Shown: one piece after another, positions 56,523 through 64,000 of the stretch
How the letters are laid out: each line of letters opens with the position of its first letter
Position numbering within the stretch: the first letter of the stretch is position 1
Source: Alkalihalobacillus deserti
Lineage (GTDB): Bacteria; Bacillota; Bacilli; Bacillales; Bacillaceae_D
DNA: 64,000 nucleotides
Reading direction: 5' to 3'
Assembly: GCF_020734105.1 (NCBI RefSeq)
Contig: NZ_JAJAFR010000003.1
Location: 310,001-374,000 of the forward strand
Program-made: the position numbers and the translations under genes
Notes under the pieces: model-generated
Databases searched by the model: none
What the model was told of the DNA's origin: nothing
Seen by the model: only the letters and a program-made list of their open reading frames with translations

Positions 56523-57137
56523 ATGATGAAAGCTATTGATCCGAGTGAGTTAGTCGAACGAGAGAATTACAAATTCTTGACTGGTAGTATTATCCCAAGA
56601 CCAATAGCTTTTGTAACGACGCTTTCAAAAGAGCTGGTCTTAAATGCTGCACCGTTTAGTTACTTTAATATTATTTCGGCTAATCCTCCTATGATTTCAG
56701 TCTCAGTACAGCGATCAAACGGAGTCATGAAAGATACCTCTCGCAATGCGATCGAGCAAAAAGAATTTGTTGTTCATATTGCTGATGAGTCTTATCTGGA
56801 ACAGCTTAATGTGACCGCAAAAAATTTGCCTTCTAATGAAAGTGAAGTAGATGCTGCAAATTTAACACCTGTAATAAGTTTAAAAGTAAAAGTGCCGGGT
56901 ATACAAGAAGCAAAGGTTCGAATGGAATGTATTCTAGAAAAAGCTATACCGCTTGGAGGAACGGAAAAAGCGCCAGCCTGTGAGTTACTAATTGGCCGTG
57001 TTGTTCAGTACCACATCCATGAAGAGCTCTATCAGAATGGACGAATTGATGCTGAAGGTTTGAGACCGATCAGTCGCTTAGCTGGTAACCTTTATTCTAA
57101 TTTAGGTGAGTTTCTCGAATTAGAAAGACCGAAATAA
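56523..57137 (+). CDS. Flavin reductase-like protein (FMN-binding split barrel, YwrF-like)
   Basis: A 204-residue protein of the flavoprotein-reductase split-barrel family: YKFLTGSIIPRPIAFVTTLS, NAAPFSYFNIISANPPMISV and RNAIEQKEFVVHIADESYLE; the C-terminal third has PACELLIGRVVQYHIH and RLAGNLYSNLGEF. It binds FMN and probably reduces flavin or aromatic substrates. AGGAGGAGAAATA precedes ATG 56523, and an upstream in-frame start at 56505 contains that site. It is probably controlled by the MarR repressor through the operator at 56471. Confidence 0.87.
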   Translation: MMKAIDPSELVERENYKFLTGSIIPRPIAFVTTLSKELVLNAAPFSYFNIISANPPMISVSVQRSNGVMKDTSRNAIEQKEFVVHIADESYLEQLNVTAKNLPSNESEVDAANLTPVISLKVKVPGIQEAKVRMECILEKAIPLGGTEKAPACELLIGRVVQYHIHEELYQNGRIDAEGLRPISRLAGNLYSNLGEFLELERPK

Positions 57138-57288
57138 GAGCTTTTAATAATATTCACTTGTCTATTACCTCTAATTCATGATATACGGATTCGGATAATA
57201 CAAAATTAATGTAATTCCTTTTAGGGGGTGATGGTATTCCGTCAGTTCAGTGAATATCACATGAATAAAACTAGGAGTTGAAGAGAAT

Positions 57289-57954
57289 ATGAGTTTTTTA
57301 AAAAAATTATTTGGTAATTCAAACAAAGAGGAGTCGATCGAAATGTCAAACATTAAATTAGCAGTTATCTATTACAGTTCAACAGGGTCTAACTATCAAT
57401 TAGCGAAATGGGCAGAAGATGGTGGAACAGCAGCAGGTGCTGAAGTAAAACTATTAAAAGTGCCTGAGACTGCTCCACAAGCAGCAATTGATTCTAACCC
57501 AGCTTGGAAAGCTCATCTTGAAGAAACAGCTGATGTTCCTGAAGTAGCATTAGACGATTTAGAATGGGCAGATGCAATCGTATTTAGTGTACCGACTCGT
57601 TTTGGTAACATGCCAGCTCAAATGAAAAATTTTCTAGATACTACAGGTGGACTTTGGTTCCAAGGTAAGCTTGCGAATAAAGTAGTCAGTGCGATGTCAT
57701 CAGCAAGTAATGCTCATGGTGGTCAAGAAGCAACAATTCTTTCTCTTTACACAACGATGTATCACTGGGGTGCCATTGTTGCTGCGCCTGGTTACACAGA
57801 TCCATTATTATTCGCTTCAGGCGGTAATCCATACGGAACGAGTGTTACAGTTGGTCAAGATGGAAAGATGCAAGAAAACGTAGAAGAAGCTGCTAAGTAT
57901 CAAGCCAAACGTACAGTTCAAGTAGCTGAATCATTAAAAAAAGGTTCACTATAA
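57289..57954 (+). CDS. wrbA: NAD(P)H:quinone oxidoreductase, WrbA-like
   Basis: A 221-residue flavodoxin-fold quinone reductase: LAVIYYSSTGSNYQLAKWAE, FSVPTRFGNMPAQMKNFLDT, TGGLWFQGKLANKVVSAMSS and HGGQEATILSLYTTMYHWGA. It reduces quinones by two electrons. There are two good starts: ATG 57289 after AGGAG, adding a basic 18-residue leader (MSFLKKLFGNSNKEESIE), and ATG 57343 after AGAGGAG, which matches the usual WrbA length of about 203. It belongs to the electrophile-response cluster, with a terminator after it. Confidence 0.9.
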   Translation: MSFLKKLFGNSNKEESIEMSNIKLAVIYYSSTGSNYQLAKWAEDGGTAAGAEVKLLKVPETAPQAAIDSNPAWKAHLEETADVPEVALDDLEWADAIVFSVPTRFGNMPAQMKNFLDTTGGLWFQGKLANKVVSAMSSASNAHGGQEATILSLYTTMYHWGAIVAAPGYTDPLLFASGGNPYGTSVTVGQDGKMQENVEEAAKYQAKRTVQVAESLKKGSL

Positions 57955-57961
57955 AGTTAGT

Positions 57962-57996
57962 AAACTCTCTAATCGGTTTGATTAGAGAGTTTTTTT
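57962..57996 (+). terminator. Terminator of wrbA
   Basis: AAACTCTCTAATC at 57962-57974 and GATTAGAGAGTTT at 57980-57992 form a perfect 13-bp stem before a T run. Confidence 0.9.
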
Positions 57997-58407
57997 CATT
58001 AACTACTAGAAGAAATCAAATAACATTAATGAATTTTTAATATTTGTTTAATATTCGTATCATATAATATCTACCGCTAAAGGTATAAACAACATATTTA
58101 AACAAAGTACGACAAAAATTAATCAAACGTTTGTTTAACTTCAATGCTTAGTATCAACATTATCAATTCCAATCATCTTCCACAAATAATCGAACCAAGA
58201 TATATGAAAAAGACAGACCTTGTCGCAGAGGGCGTGGAATGTTGAGAAAACCATACAAAGGAAGACGGTTATTCCTAAGAACTTGAGTTTAATGATGAGG
58301 ACTAGACCTACTGGTTTTAGTCCTCTTATAGTTATTCTCTTGAAAACTAATGTATTTCATTATTTTCTTTTTATTTAAGCAATAAAAAGCAACGAACGGT
58401 TTCTATC
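57997..58407. other. 410-bp region without a gene
   Basis: AT-rich and without supported coding sequence. A hairpin GAGGACTA..TAGTCCTC lies at 58297-58325 without a clear T run. It could be a 3' structure of an unseen short RNA. Confidence 0.4.
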
Positions 58408-58569
58408 CTATGTTGGGTTGTGTTGACTCTCTTCATAAGCAATTAGAACAACGTCTTTATCCGTGGCTTCCCGGATTTCTGTTTCTAATAGCATAACTCT
58501 GTTTAGAAGGTCCGGACTAAGGTTTGCTGCTGAATAACGGTCATATTCAAATGGTTGTTTATCTTCCAT
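58408..58569 (-). CDS. Small acidic protein of unknown function (53 aa)
   Basis: ATG 58569 with AAAAGGAGG reads MEDKQPFEYDRYSAANLSPD and continues LLNRVMLLETEIREATDKDV then VLIAYEESQHNPT. The pattern of an amphipathic helix followed by a strand suggests a compact conserved domain. The frame opens to 58674 but that part has no ribosome binding site. I recall similar short Bacillus proteins but no function. Confidence 0.65.
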   Translation of the reverse strand: MEDKQPFEYDRYSAANLSPDLLNRVMLLETEIREATDKDVVLIAYEESQHNPT

Positions 58570-58739
58570 TACTTTTTCCTCCTTTTCAACTTCTATTGTT
58601 AATGTCTCACAAGGCAAACGTTCTATTCCATTACGATTTTCAATTTCACTGGCATAAAAGGAAATTGAAAACAATCAACATACTCAGCTAAGTGGAAGGA
58701 AAAGCTAAGAGGAAACTAACTCAGAATTAGGTGAGTAAC

Positions 58740-59654
58740 ATGAAATTTTTATGCATAGACGGTGGTGGAATTCGAGGTATTTTTGCTGTAGCTATATTAA
58801 AGTCTATGGAGGATGAATACAAGAAACCGATTGGAGATCTTTTTGATGTGATCGCTGGAACGAGTACAGGTGCGATTATTGCAACATCCGCAGTGTTAAA
58901 AAAACCGATGAAAAACATTTTAAAAAGCTACAAGAAATTTGGAAAAAAAGTCTTTAACCCGCAAGCACAAATGGGGATTTTTAAAAGTGTCTATAGTGAT
59001 CGCGATTTGCGTAAATATTTCAAAAAGAATTTTGGGGAATTAACGCTTTCTGACATAGACCAACCTTTGCTTATTCCAGCGGTTGATGTGACCCATGGTA
59101 AACCTTATATCTTTCGTTCAAACTATGGGCATCCGGACAGTGATGATTTAACAATTAAATTATGGGATGCGGTTTTATCTTCGTGTTCAGCACCTGTTTA
59201 TTTTCCGCCAAATAATATTAAAAATGAGTATTTATCCATTGATGGAGGATTATGGGCAAATAACCCTTCAATGGTTTGTGTGACAGAGGCTATGCAACAT
59301 TTCAAAAAAAATCTCGAGGAAATTAAAATTTTTTCAGTAGGGACAGGATTACAGGAAATTGAGTATAAGTTTGAAAAAAATAAATTTTGGGGAATTAAGA
59401 AATGGCTTCCTTTTCAATTTCCTTTTATGAAAATAACGCCAAAGCTGCTTGATTTAGCATTAGATTTATCTTCTGAATCCATTACGTATCATTGTCAACA
59501 TTTATTAGGAAATCGTTATTTTCGTTTAAATGAACGGTTAGGGGCGGAAGTTCCCTTTGATGATGTGAAGTGTATGGATGAACTGATTGGTTTGGGAAAT
59601 CGAGTATATAAAGAACAGCAAAAAGAGATACGGTTATTCTTAGGGGAGGAATGA
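58740..59654 (+). CDS. Patatin-like phospholipase
   Basis: A 304-residue lipid hydrolase with the oxyanion hole DGGGIRGIFAV, nucleophile elbow GTSTGAIIATS (Ser) and catalytic DGGLWANNP (Asp). The form with CIDGGGIRGIF and a C-terminal helical half (ITYHCQHLLGNRYFRLNERL) resembles the phospholipases used as CBASS effectors, but no cyclase or other defence gene is nearby, so it is more likely a general lipase. ATG 58740 follows TTAGGTG. Its stop overlaps the next decayed gene. Confidence 0.87.
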   Translation: MKFLCIDGGGIRGIFAVAILKSMEDEYKKPIGDLFDVIAGTSTGAIIATSAVLKKPMKNILKSYKKFGKKVFNPQAQMGIFKSVYSDRDLRKYFKKNFGELTLSDIDQPLLIPAVDVTHGKPYIFRSNYGHPDSDDLTIKLWDAVLSSCSAPVYFPPNNIKNEYLSIDGGLWANNPSMVCVTEAMQHFKKNLEEIKIFSVGTGLQEIEYKFEKNKFWGIKKWLPFQFPFMKITPKLLDLALDLSSESITYHCQHLLGNRYFRLNERLGAEVPFDDVKCMDELIGLGNRVYKEQQKEIRLFLGEE

Positions 59655-59950
59655 TCATGGTATCTTAAGTATTTTTAAACGAGATACCAATACCAATTGA
59701 AGTTTTACGCTATCATGATACTAAGACAGGTTTTGGAGAAAATAAAATGGTTATTGATTTTCAAGTCAGTAGTGAGGACTATTATAGGATCACAACACTT
59801 TTGTATGAAATGACCTTTGACGTAAAAGTTGCTGAAAGAAACTTGGATTCTCGAGCGACTATAAGTAATTACTCTACGTCATTCACAAATTTATATGAGG
59901 AAAACCAAGTAGGTGTCTTTCATTTAGAATTGATTGAGGTCCGTAAATAA
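59651..59950 (+). pseudogene. DUF3219 gene with an early in-frame stop
   Basis: After GGGGAGG, ATG 59651 (or 59657) reads MIMVS and then TAA at 59666-59668. The same frame continues as VFLNEIPIPIEVLRYHDTKT, GFGENKMVIDFQVSSEDYYR and ITTLLYEMTFDVKV to 59950, which is a complete DUF3219 protein. One base change removed the start region. Reinitiation at ATG 59747, which has GGAG eight bases upstream, could still give 67 residues of the domain. It is coupled to the patatin gene. Confidence 0.75.
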
Positions 59951-59951
59951 C

Positions 59952-59980
59952 TAGACCAGCACAGCAAGTGCTGGTCTTAA
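59952..59980. terminator. Terminator between convergent genes
   Basis: AGACCAGCAC and GTGCTGGTCT form a perfect 10-bp stem with a short AGCA loop. Confidence 0.8.
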
Positions 59981-59986
59981 ATGTTC

Positions 59987-60430
59987 CTAGTAAAAGTACG
60001 GAAAAAACAAGCTGCTTAACAAATAGAATGGAAAACGGCGACGTCTGAATCTGCGGAATCTTCTTGGATATCCATAGCCATATCCTGGATATCCACCGTA
60101 ACCAGGATACCCTCCATACCCACCGTAGCCATATCTTAGTTCGCTATGTGTACCTTCTTCAACATCACCATCAGGCACAAGCATGGTTACTCCCTCACGG
60201 TCAGTATTTTCGATAATTCCATCAACCGTTTGCCCATCAGAAGTTTGAAGTTGAACTAAGTGGTGTAGATATTGTTGACATAACTCATGCATTTGGTGTT
60301 GGTGCATGGTTGGGTCCATTGTACCTGGTTGAGCAGGTGTTGTCGGCACCATCGGACCGTTTGGCATTTGATACTGATTAGTTGGAACTGATGTACCTTG
60401 TTGCATATTGTTCATTGGATAATTGTTCAT
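59987..60430 (-). CDS. Gly/Tyr-rich and Arg-rich small protein with an Sm-like segment, spore-surface type
   Basis: A 147-residue protein in four parts: a Met/Gln/Pro-rich head (NNYPMNNMQQGTSVPTNQYQ), a short folded segment (HHLVQLQTSDGQTVDGIIEN, with VTMLVPDGD) similar to an Sm-like barrel, a Gly-Tyr repeat (GYGGYGGYPGYGGYPGYGYG) and a basic end RRFRRFRRRRFPF, then hydrophobic LLSSLFFPYFY. Low-complexity proteins of this sort coat Bacillus spores. Coat location is inferred only. AAGGAGG precedes the ATG. Confidence 0.7.
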   Translation of the reverse strand: MNNYPMNNMQQGTSVPTNQYQMPNGPMVPTTPAQPGTMDPTMHQHQMHELCQQYLHHLVQLQTSDGQTVDGIIENTDREGVTMLVPDGDVEEGTHSELRYGYGGYGGYPGYGGYPGYGYGYPRRFRRFRRRRFPFYLLSSLFFPYFY

Positions 60431-60510
60431 TTTCTCTCCTCCTTTTCAAAAACAGCATATTCAAGAGTGGGTGTTTGTGCTACTATCTCTTGAAAAGTTT
60501 TTAAAATAAA

Positions 60511-60551
60511 AACCAAAGGAAAATACCTTTTAAGTGGCATTTCCTTTGGTT
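60511..60551 (-). terminator. Terminator of the zinc alcohol dehydrogenase gene
   Basis: AACCAAAGGAAA and TTTCCTTTGGTT are exact inverted copies, 3' of the minus-strand gene. Confidence 0.75.
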
Positions 60552-60562
60552 AACTAGAGAAG

Positions 60563-61696
60563 TTAAGGTTTTAAAATAACTTTAATACAGTCATCTTCGT
60601 GATTATTAAAAGTTTTATATGCTTTGCTTGCGTCATCAAGTGATACTTTGTGTGTAATAATCTCTTTTGGATCATAATCGTTATTTACGATTTGGTCAAA
60701 CAGTTTTGGCATTATTGGGATAATCGGTGCTTGTCCCATTTTAAGGGTAACGTTTCTTGAGAAGAAAGGTCCGAGTGGAAAGTTGTTATAATTGGCCCCA
60801 TAAACACCTGTTAGCTGAACGACACCTGATTTCCGAACTGCTTTTGTGGCAATTTGAATAGGGCCAAGTGTTCCACCTTGAAGCTTTAATTTTTGTTCGA
60901 TTAATTCTAGGGGTGATTTTTTCCCGTCCATTCCGACGCAATCAATGACGACATCCGCACCACCTGAAGTGATTTCTTTCAAATGTTCACCCATGTCTGG
61001 AAACTGAGTGAAGTCATATACTTCGACATTGTTCATTTTTTTAGCATGGGTAAGTCGGTAGTCTAAGTAGTCAACCGCAATGACACGTTTGGCTCCTTTT
61101 AACCAAGCATACTTTTGTGTCATTAATCCTACTGGTCCGCAACCGAGTACGATGACCGTATCTCCTTGTTTCACACCAGCATGCTCTACGCTCCAATAAG
61201 CAGTTGGTAAAACGTCCGACAAAAAGAGTAGTGATTCATCTTCTAATTCGCAGGGTTCGGGTATAACAAATGGTGTGAAATTACCAAAAGGAACTTTTAA
61301 GTATTCAGCTTGTCCACCCGGATGATTCCCAAATTTTTCTGTGTAACCGAAGTAGCCACCTGAATCATAATGGGGATTAGAATTATCACATTGACTCGTT
61401 TCCCCCTGATTGCAATAAATACAATGACCGCAAGCAACATTAAAAGGGACCACGACACGGTCTCCTTTTTTTACCTTTGTTACCTCAGGACCAACTTCCT
61501 CGACAATACCCATTGGTTCATGACCAATACTATAGCCTTTAGGTAAGGGCATATTTCCTTGATATAAATGTAGATCGGACCCACAAATGGCTGTAGAAGT
61601 AATACGGACGATGACATCGTCTTTTTTTTCGATTTTAGCATCTTCCACTTGTGTAACCTCTACGTGATTAGGGCCTTGATAGGTAACTGCGCGCAT
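60563..61696 (-). CDS. adhB: Zinc-dependent alcohol dehydrogenase, formaldehyde-dehydrogenase-like (AdhB type)
   Basis: A 377-residue medium-chain dehydrogenase. Catalytic zinc ligands are in AICGSDLHLY and GHEPMGIV; the structural zinc comes from CGHCIYCNQGETSQC. The NAD site reads VIVLGCGPVGLMTQKYA. A late region (KLKLQGGTLGPIQIATKAVR) is typical of glutathione-independent formaldehyde dehydrogenase-like proteins such as B. subtilis AdhB. AdhB is induced by formaldehyde and methylglyoxal in B. subtilis. Confidence 0.88.
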   Translation of the reverse strand: MRAVTYQGPNHVEVTQVEDAKIEKKDDVIVRITSTAICGSDLHLYQGNMPLPKGYSIGHEPMGIVEEVGPEVTKVKKGDRVVVPFNVACGHCIYCNQGETSQCDNSNPHYDSGGYFGYTEKFGNHPGGQAEYLKVPFGNFTPFVIPEPCELEDESLLFLSDVLPTAYWSVEHAGVKQGDTVIVLGCGPVGLMTQKYAWLKGAKRVIAVDYLDYRLTHAKKMNNVEVYDFTQFPDMGEHLKEITSGGADVVIDCVGMDGKKSPLELIEQKLKLQGGTLGPIQIATKAVRKSGVVQLTGVYGANYNNFPLGPFFSRNVTLKMGQAPIIPIMPKLFDQIVNNDYDPKEIITHKVSLDDASKAYKTFNNHEDDCIKVILKP

Positions 61697-61914
61697 ATAT
61701 ACACTCCATTTCAGTTGGGTTTTAGCTTTTCGATAATAACTCTTTATAAAAGTATTACCTTATTATCATGTCTGTTACTCAAATTTAAAAACAGGCATGT
61801 TAATTTTGATTAATGATTTAATTGTTTTAGATTGCATAAACTGGGTAACATACTATATAAGGCTAATTATTGAACTGTGAAGGAAAAGAACTAAAGGATA
61901 AGGGGACCTAAAAC

Positions 61915-62718
61915 ATGCTATCACCTGAGGATCGAATCACATTACATGGTTTTAATAACCTTACGAAATCTCTAAGCTTTAATATGTATGATGTCTGTTT
62001 TACGAAAACAAAAGCAGAACGTGAAGCTTATATTGAATACATTGATGAGCAATATAATGCAGATCGTTTAACTAAAATACTTGAAAATGTGACAGAAATC
62101 ATTGGTGCACATGTACTGAATGTCGCAAAACAAGATTTTGTGCCACAAGGGGCAAGCGTCACATTGCTAGTCTCAGAAGGTCCGGTTGTTGAAGTGCCAA
62201 ATGATTCGTATGATGAATCTCCAGGGCCACTTCCTGAAGCTATCGTCATGGGATTAGACAAAAGTCATATCACGGTTCATACGTATCCAGAATTCCATCC
62301 ATATGAGGGAATTAGTACATTTAGGGCAGATATTGATGTTTCAACATGTGGTGAAATTTCACCATTAAAAGCGTTAAATTATCTAATTCATTCGTTTGAA
62401 ACAGATATTATGACGATGGATTACCGTGTTCGAGGTTTTACGAGAGATATTAAAGGCCATAAATTATTCATTGATCACGATATTAACTCGATTCAAAATT
62501 ACATTCCAGAAGAAGTAAAACGTTTATACGATATGATTGATGTAAATATATATCAGGAAAACACATTTCATACGAAATGTAAGTTGAAGGATTTTGATTT
62601 AGATAATTATTTATTTGGAACAACTAAAGTGGACCTGCATCCAGGTGAAGCTGAGGAAATTACGAATAAGCTTACGACTGAGATGGATGAGATTTTTTAC
62701 GGGAAGAACATCAAATAA
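61915..62718 (+). CDS. speD: S-adenosylmethionine decarboxylase, enterobacterial (class 1A) type
   Basis: The 267-residue proenzyme makes decarboxylated S-adenosylmethionine, the aminopropyl donor for spermidine. Autocleavage at Lys116-Ser117 in [20 protein letters not shown] would create the pyruvoyl group. The C-terminal part has [20 protein letters not shown]. Most Bacillus species, including B. subtilis, use the short ~126-residue form, whereas this long E. coli-like type occurs in only some. A terminator follows. Confidence 0.92.
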   Translation: MLSPEDRITLHGFNNLTKSLSFNMYDVCFTKTKAEREAYIEYIDEQYNADRLTKILENVTEIIGAHVLNVAKQDFVPQGASVTLLVSEGPVVEVPNDSYDESPGPLPEAIVMGLDKSHITVHTYPEFHPYEGISTFRADIDVSTCGEISPLKALNYLIHSFETDIMTMDYRVRGFTRDIKGHKLFIDHDINSIQNYIPEEVKRLYDMIDVNIYQENTFHTKCKLKDFDLDNYLFGTTKVDLHPGEAEEITNKLTTEMDEIFYGKNIK

Positions 62719-62723
62719 TAGTG

Positions 62724-62751
62724 GAACCATGACGTGTCATGGTTCTTTTTG
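62724..62751 (+). terminator. Terminator of speD
   Basis: GAACCATGAC at 62724-62733 and GTCATGGTTC at 62736-62745 form a perfect stem before a T run. Confidence 0.88.
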
Positions 62752-62765
62752 TATATACCGACGCT

Positions 62766-62796
62766 TTGGCATGACCTAATACCAAATGATACTAGG
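62766..62796 (+). promoter_or_regulatory. Possible sigma-G promoter of the SASP gene
   Basis: GCATGA near 62769 and GATACTA near 62789 resemble the forespore sigma-G -35 (TGMATA-like) and -10 (CATACTA-like) elements with about 16 bp between. The downstream gene is a SASP, which is always sigma-G dependent in Bacillus. Confidence 0.4.
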
Positions 62797-62855
62797 TAAG
62801 ATTCAAGAAAGGATGGGTAAGATATAAGCAAGCTATGGAAATGGAGATGAATGCT

Positions 62856-63125
62856 ATGGCTAGGAAAAAGAAGCTTCTTGTTCCAGAAGCACAAAGCGCA
62901 GTTAATCAGTTTAAAAATAAGGTGATGGCTCAGCAAGGCTATAATATAAATTCGGGTGAGCCTGATCAAGTCAAATATGAAGTAGCTAAGGATTTACATG
63001 TTCCTTTGAAAAAAGGATACAACGGTACCCTCACCTCAAAGCAAGCTGGAGAAGTTGGTGGCAAGATTGGCGGGAGTATGGTTAAAGAGATGATTCGAAT
63101 GGCGCAGCAAAATTTAAACAAATAA
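62856..63125 (+). CDS. Small acid-soluble spore protein, alpha/beta type
   Basis: An 89-residue DNA-binding spore protein. It shows the SASP signatures KYEVAKDLHVPLKKGYNGTL and SKQAGEVGGKIGGSMVKEMI, with the germination-protease site region in KYEVAKD. It coats spore DNA, changes it to an A-like form and protects against UV. The ATG at 62856 follows GGAG at good spacing. The frame opens seven codons earlier (62835). Confidence 0.9.
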   Translation: MARKKKLLVPEAQSAVNQFKNKVMAQQGYNINSGEPDQVKYEVAKDLHVPLKKGYNGTLTSKQAGEVGGKIGGSMVKEMIRMAQQNLNK

Positions 63126-63137
63126 GAAGGTGATCTT

Positions 63138-63302
63138 ATGAATAAAGATAAAGAGAAAGAGCAGTGTGAACCATTAGAACATTGGTTAGACGATAATAAT
63201 GGACAAGATCATGAATTTGCAGAGGAACTCTCAGATGGTGGCGAAAGAAATGAATTCGCCGACGAACAGCTGAAAAACAATGGTCGGATTACTACCGGTT
63301 AA
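63138..63302 (+). CDS. Small acidic protein of unknown function (54 aa)
   Basis: Thirteen bases after the SASP stop, AAGAAGGTGAT precedes ATG 63138, which reads MNKDKEKEQCEPLEHWLDDN, then NGQDHEFAEELSDGGERNEF, and ends RITTG. The strongly acidic, hydrophilic composition and the position directly behind a SASP suggest a small spore-forming-stage protein cotranscribed with it. The family is not recognised. Confidence 0.65.
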   Translation: MNKDKEKEQCEPLEHWLDDNNGQDHEFAEELSDGGERNEFADEQLKNNGRITTG

Positions 63303-63854
63303 AATATGTTACCTAAAAAGCAATTTAAAGTTTTGAACCATAAGTGCCGCTAATGATTAAGATCTGACGCGGTGCTTTAAATCGAAGGTTATCTTTTATT
63401 TGTAGAAGGTGACAGTGAATTTTGAGGTACGAGAAGAGCAAGTCTATAAGGAACCAGTGTTCTGTATCTGAAGAAGGATGACACATATACACATATATTA
63501 CGACAAAAGTTTATCCGTAAGCAAATCGATGTAAATAAAGTATTTCTTGAAACATTTAAAATCAGTCAATGTGTTAATATTCGTTTTCCTTCTATTGCTT
63601 CTTATAGAGGATTTTTCGATTTTTCTATGACTTTTCCATAGCTTTAGGTGCTAGAATAGAAGTCAAATTAAGATTAACAGGCTAATTACTATAAACGCAA
63701 CCAGCAAATTACACAATAGAAGGATTGAAATTAGCTGCTGCTTATATCATTTACTTAAATACTATAATTGTGAGAAATTAAGTTAAATAAAAAAACTAGT
63801 TGTCTTATGCTCAAATATCATTTATTATAATTTCAATAATCGAATACTACCTAC
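63303..63854. other. 550-bp region with possible coding remnants
   Basis: AT-rich. A GTG near 63415 after AGAAGGTG reads VNFEVREEQVYKEPVFCI then stops. Another frame continues VLYLKKDDTYTHILRQKFIR and on to about 63644 (ending FDFSMTFP). A frameshift could link the two into an old gene. No known family is recognised, and the end of the region leads into the riboswitch. Confidence 0.35.
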
Positions 63855-63975
63855 TTAAAGGGGAGTAGCTGTACAATAAAGTCGTCATTCCAGGATTAAT
63901 CCTCGGCTTTATTGGCAACATGAACATGTTGTTAGCCAGACCTTTACCAATGGTAGAGGTCTTTTTATTTGTTCT
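63855..63975 (+). promoter_or_regulatory. yybP-ykoY manganese riboswitch
   Basis: Conserved blocks AAAGGGGAGTAGCTG at 63857, GGCTTTATTGGCAACAT and TGTTAGCCAGACCTTTACC appear in order. AGACCTTTACC pairs with GGTAGAGGTCT to form the terminal hairpin, followed by TTTTT. The aptamer senses Mn2+ and turns on exporters such as MntP, P-type ATPases or TerC-type YkoY. The regulated gene begins beyond the right edge. Confidence 0.9.
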
Positions 63976-63978
63976 AAG

Positions 63979-64000
63979 ACCTTTGCCCTTTTGGTAGAGG
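63979..64000 (+). terminator. Second similar hairpin at the window edge (incomplete)
   Basis: AAGACCTTTGCCCTTTTGGT and the following AGAGG nearly repeat the hairpin just upstream. The right arm is cut by the window end. It may be a second terminator stage of the riboswitch or an alternative pairing partner. Confidence 0.55.

Noticed and set aside
58740-59950. CBASS or other defence island around the patatin gene
   Set aside because: No nucleotidyl cyclase, accessory ubiquitin-like or nuclease gene is adjacent. The neighbour is a DUF3219 gene.

Overview
The window comes from a low-GC, endospore-forming member of the Bacillaceae. Supporting signs are strong AGGAGG-type ribosome binding sites, TTG/GTG starts, an alpha/beta SASP, YjcZ-type sporulation peptides, a parE-parC pair and the B. 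halodurans-style pyrimidine-salvage thiamin operon. The gene mix resembles the alkaliphilic Bacillus group (Halalkalibacter/Alkalihalobacillus), but I cannot fix the species. No prophage, complete IS, CRISPR array, rRNA or tRNA was seen.

Layout. 1-5.8 kb: LytS-type sensor kinase, three tandem ~105-bp repeats of unknown nature, small conserved genes, an M32 carboxypeptidase and a decayed membrane-protein gene. 5.8-12.6 kb: YwaF-like protein, KapD-like exonuclease, UV endonuclease UvsE, a Crp/YhdH chimeric gene remnant, the sulfolactate genes comB-comA with a VOC gene, and a luciferase-like oxidoreductase. 12.8-18.9 kb: a diguanylate cyclase gene frameshifted inside its GGDEF motif, then a TPP riboswitch controlling ylmB-tenA-thiZ-thiX-thiY. 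19-29.5 kb: PAP2 phosphatase, PC4-like protein, and an erosion zone with remnants of a molybdopterin oxidoreductase, a thiolase, a membrane protein and a sigma-54 activator that has lost its AAA+ domain. Intact genes among these are yjcZ, yeiH with a divergent LysR regulator, fadH, a DUF2254 protein and a CoA-binding protein. 29.6-43.1 kb: parE-parC, an orphan pfkA, DacC-type carboxypeptidase, VanW protein, YqeG-like phosphatase and a first galU.

43.5-55 kb: a 226-bp MITE-like element with 5-bp target duplications lies just upstream of an AbrB-family transporter. It is followed by an eps-type exopolysaccharide operon: strong sigma-A promoter, epsA, epsB (broken by an in-frame stop), a probable EAR antitermination RNA, a 44-aa gene, epsC, galU, four glycosyltransferases and an epsG-like polymerase gene that ends early. 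The usual distal eps genes are absent. 55.3-58 kb: a quinone/electrophile-response cluster (two flavin reductases and WrbA around a MarR regulator) with two MhqR-like operators. 58.4-64 kb: patatin phospholipase, a DUF3219 gene with an early stop, a Gly/Tyr-rich spore-surface-like protein, zinc alcohol dehydrogenase, speD, a SASP, a 54-aa gene, and a yybP-ykoY manganese riboswitch at the right edge whose target gene lies outside.

The main theme is gene decay: about ten broken or remnant genes sit among intact housekeeping genes. The least explained objects are the tandem repeats at 1.5-1.9 kb, the MITE, and the damaged eps operon that keeps its promoter and probable antitermination RNA.
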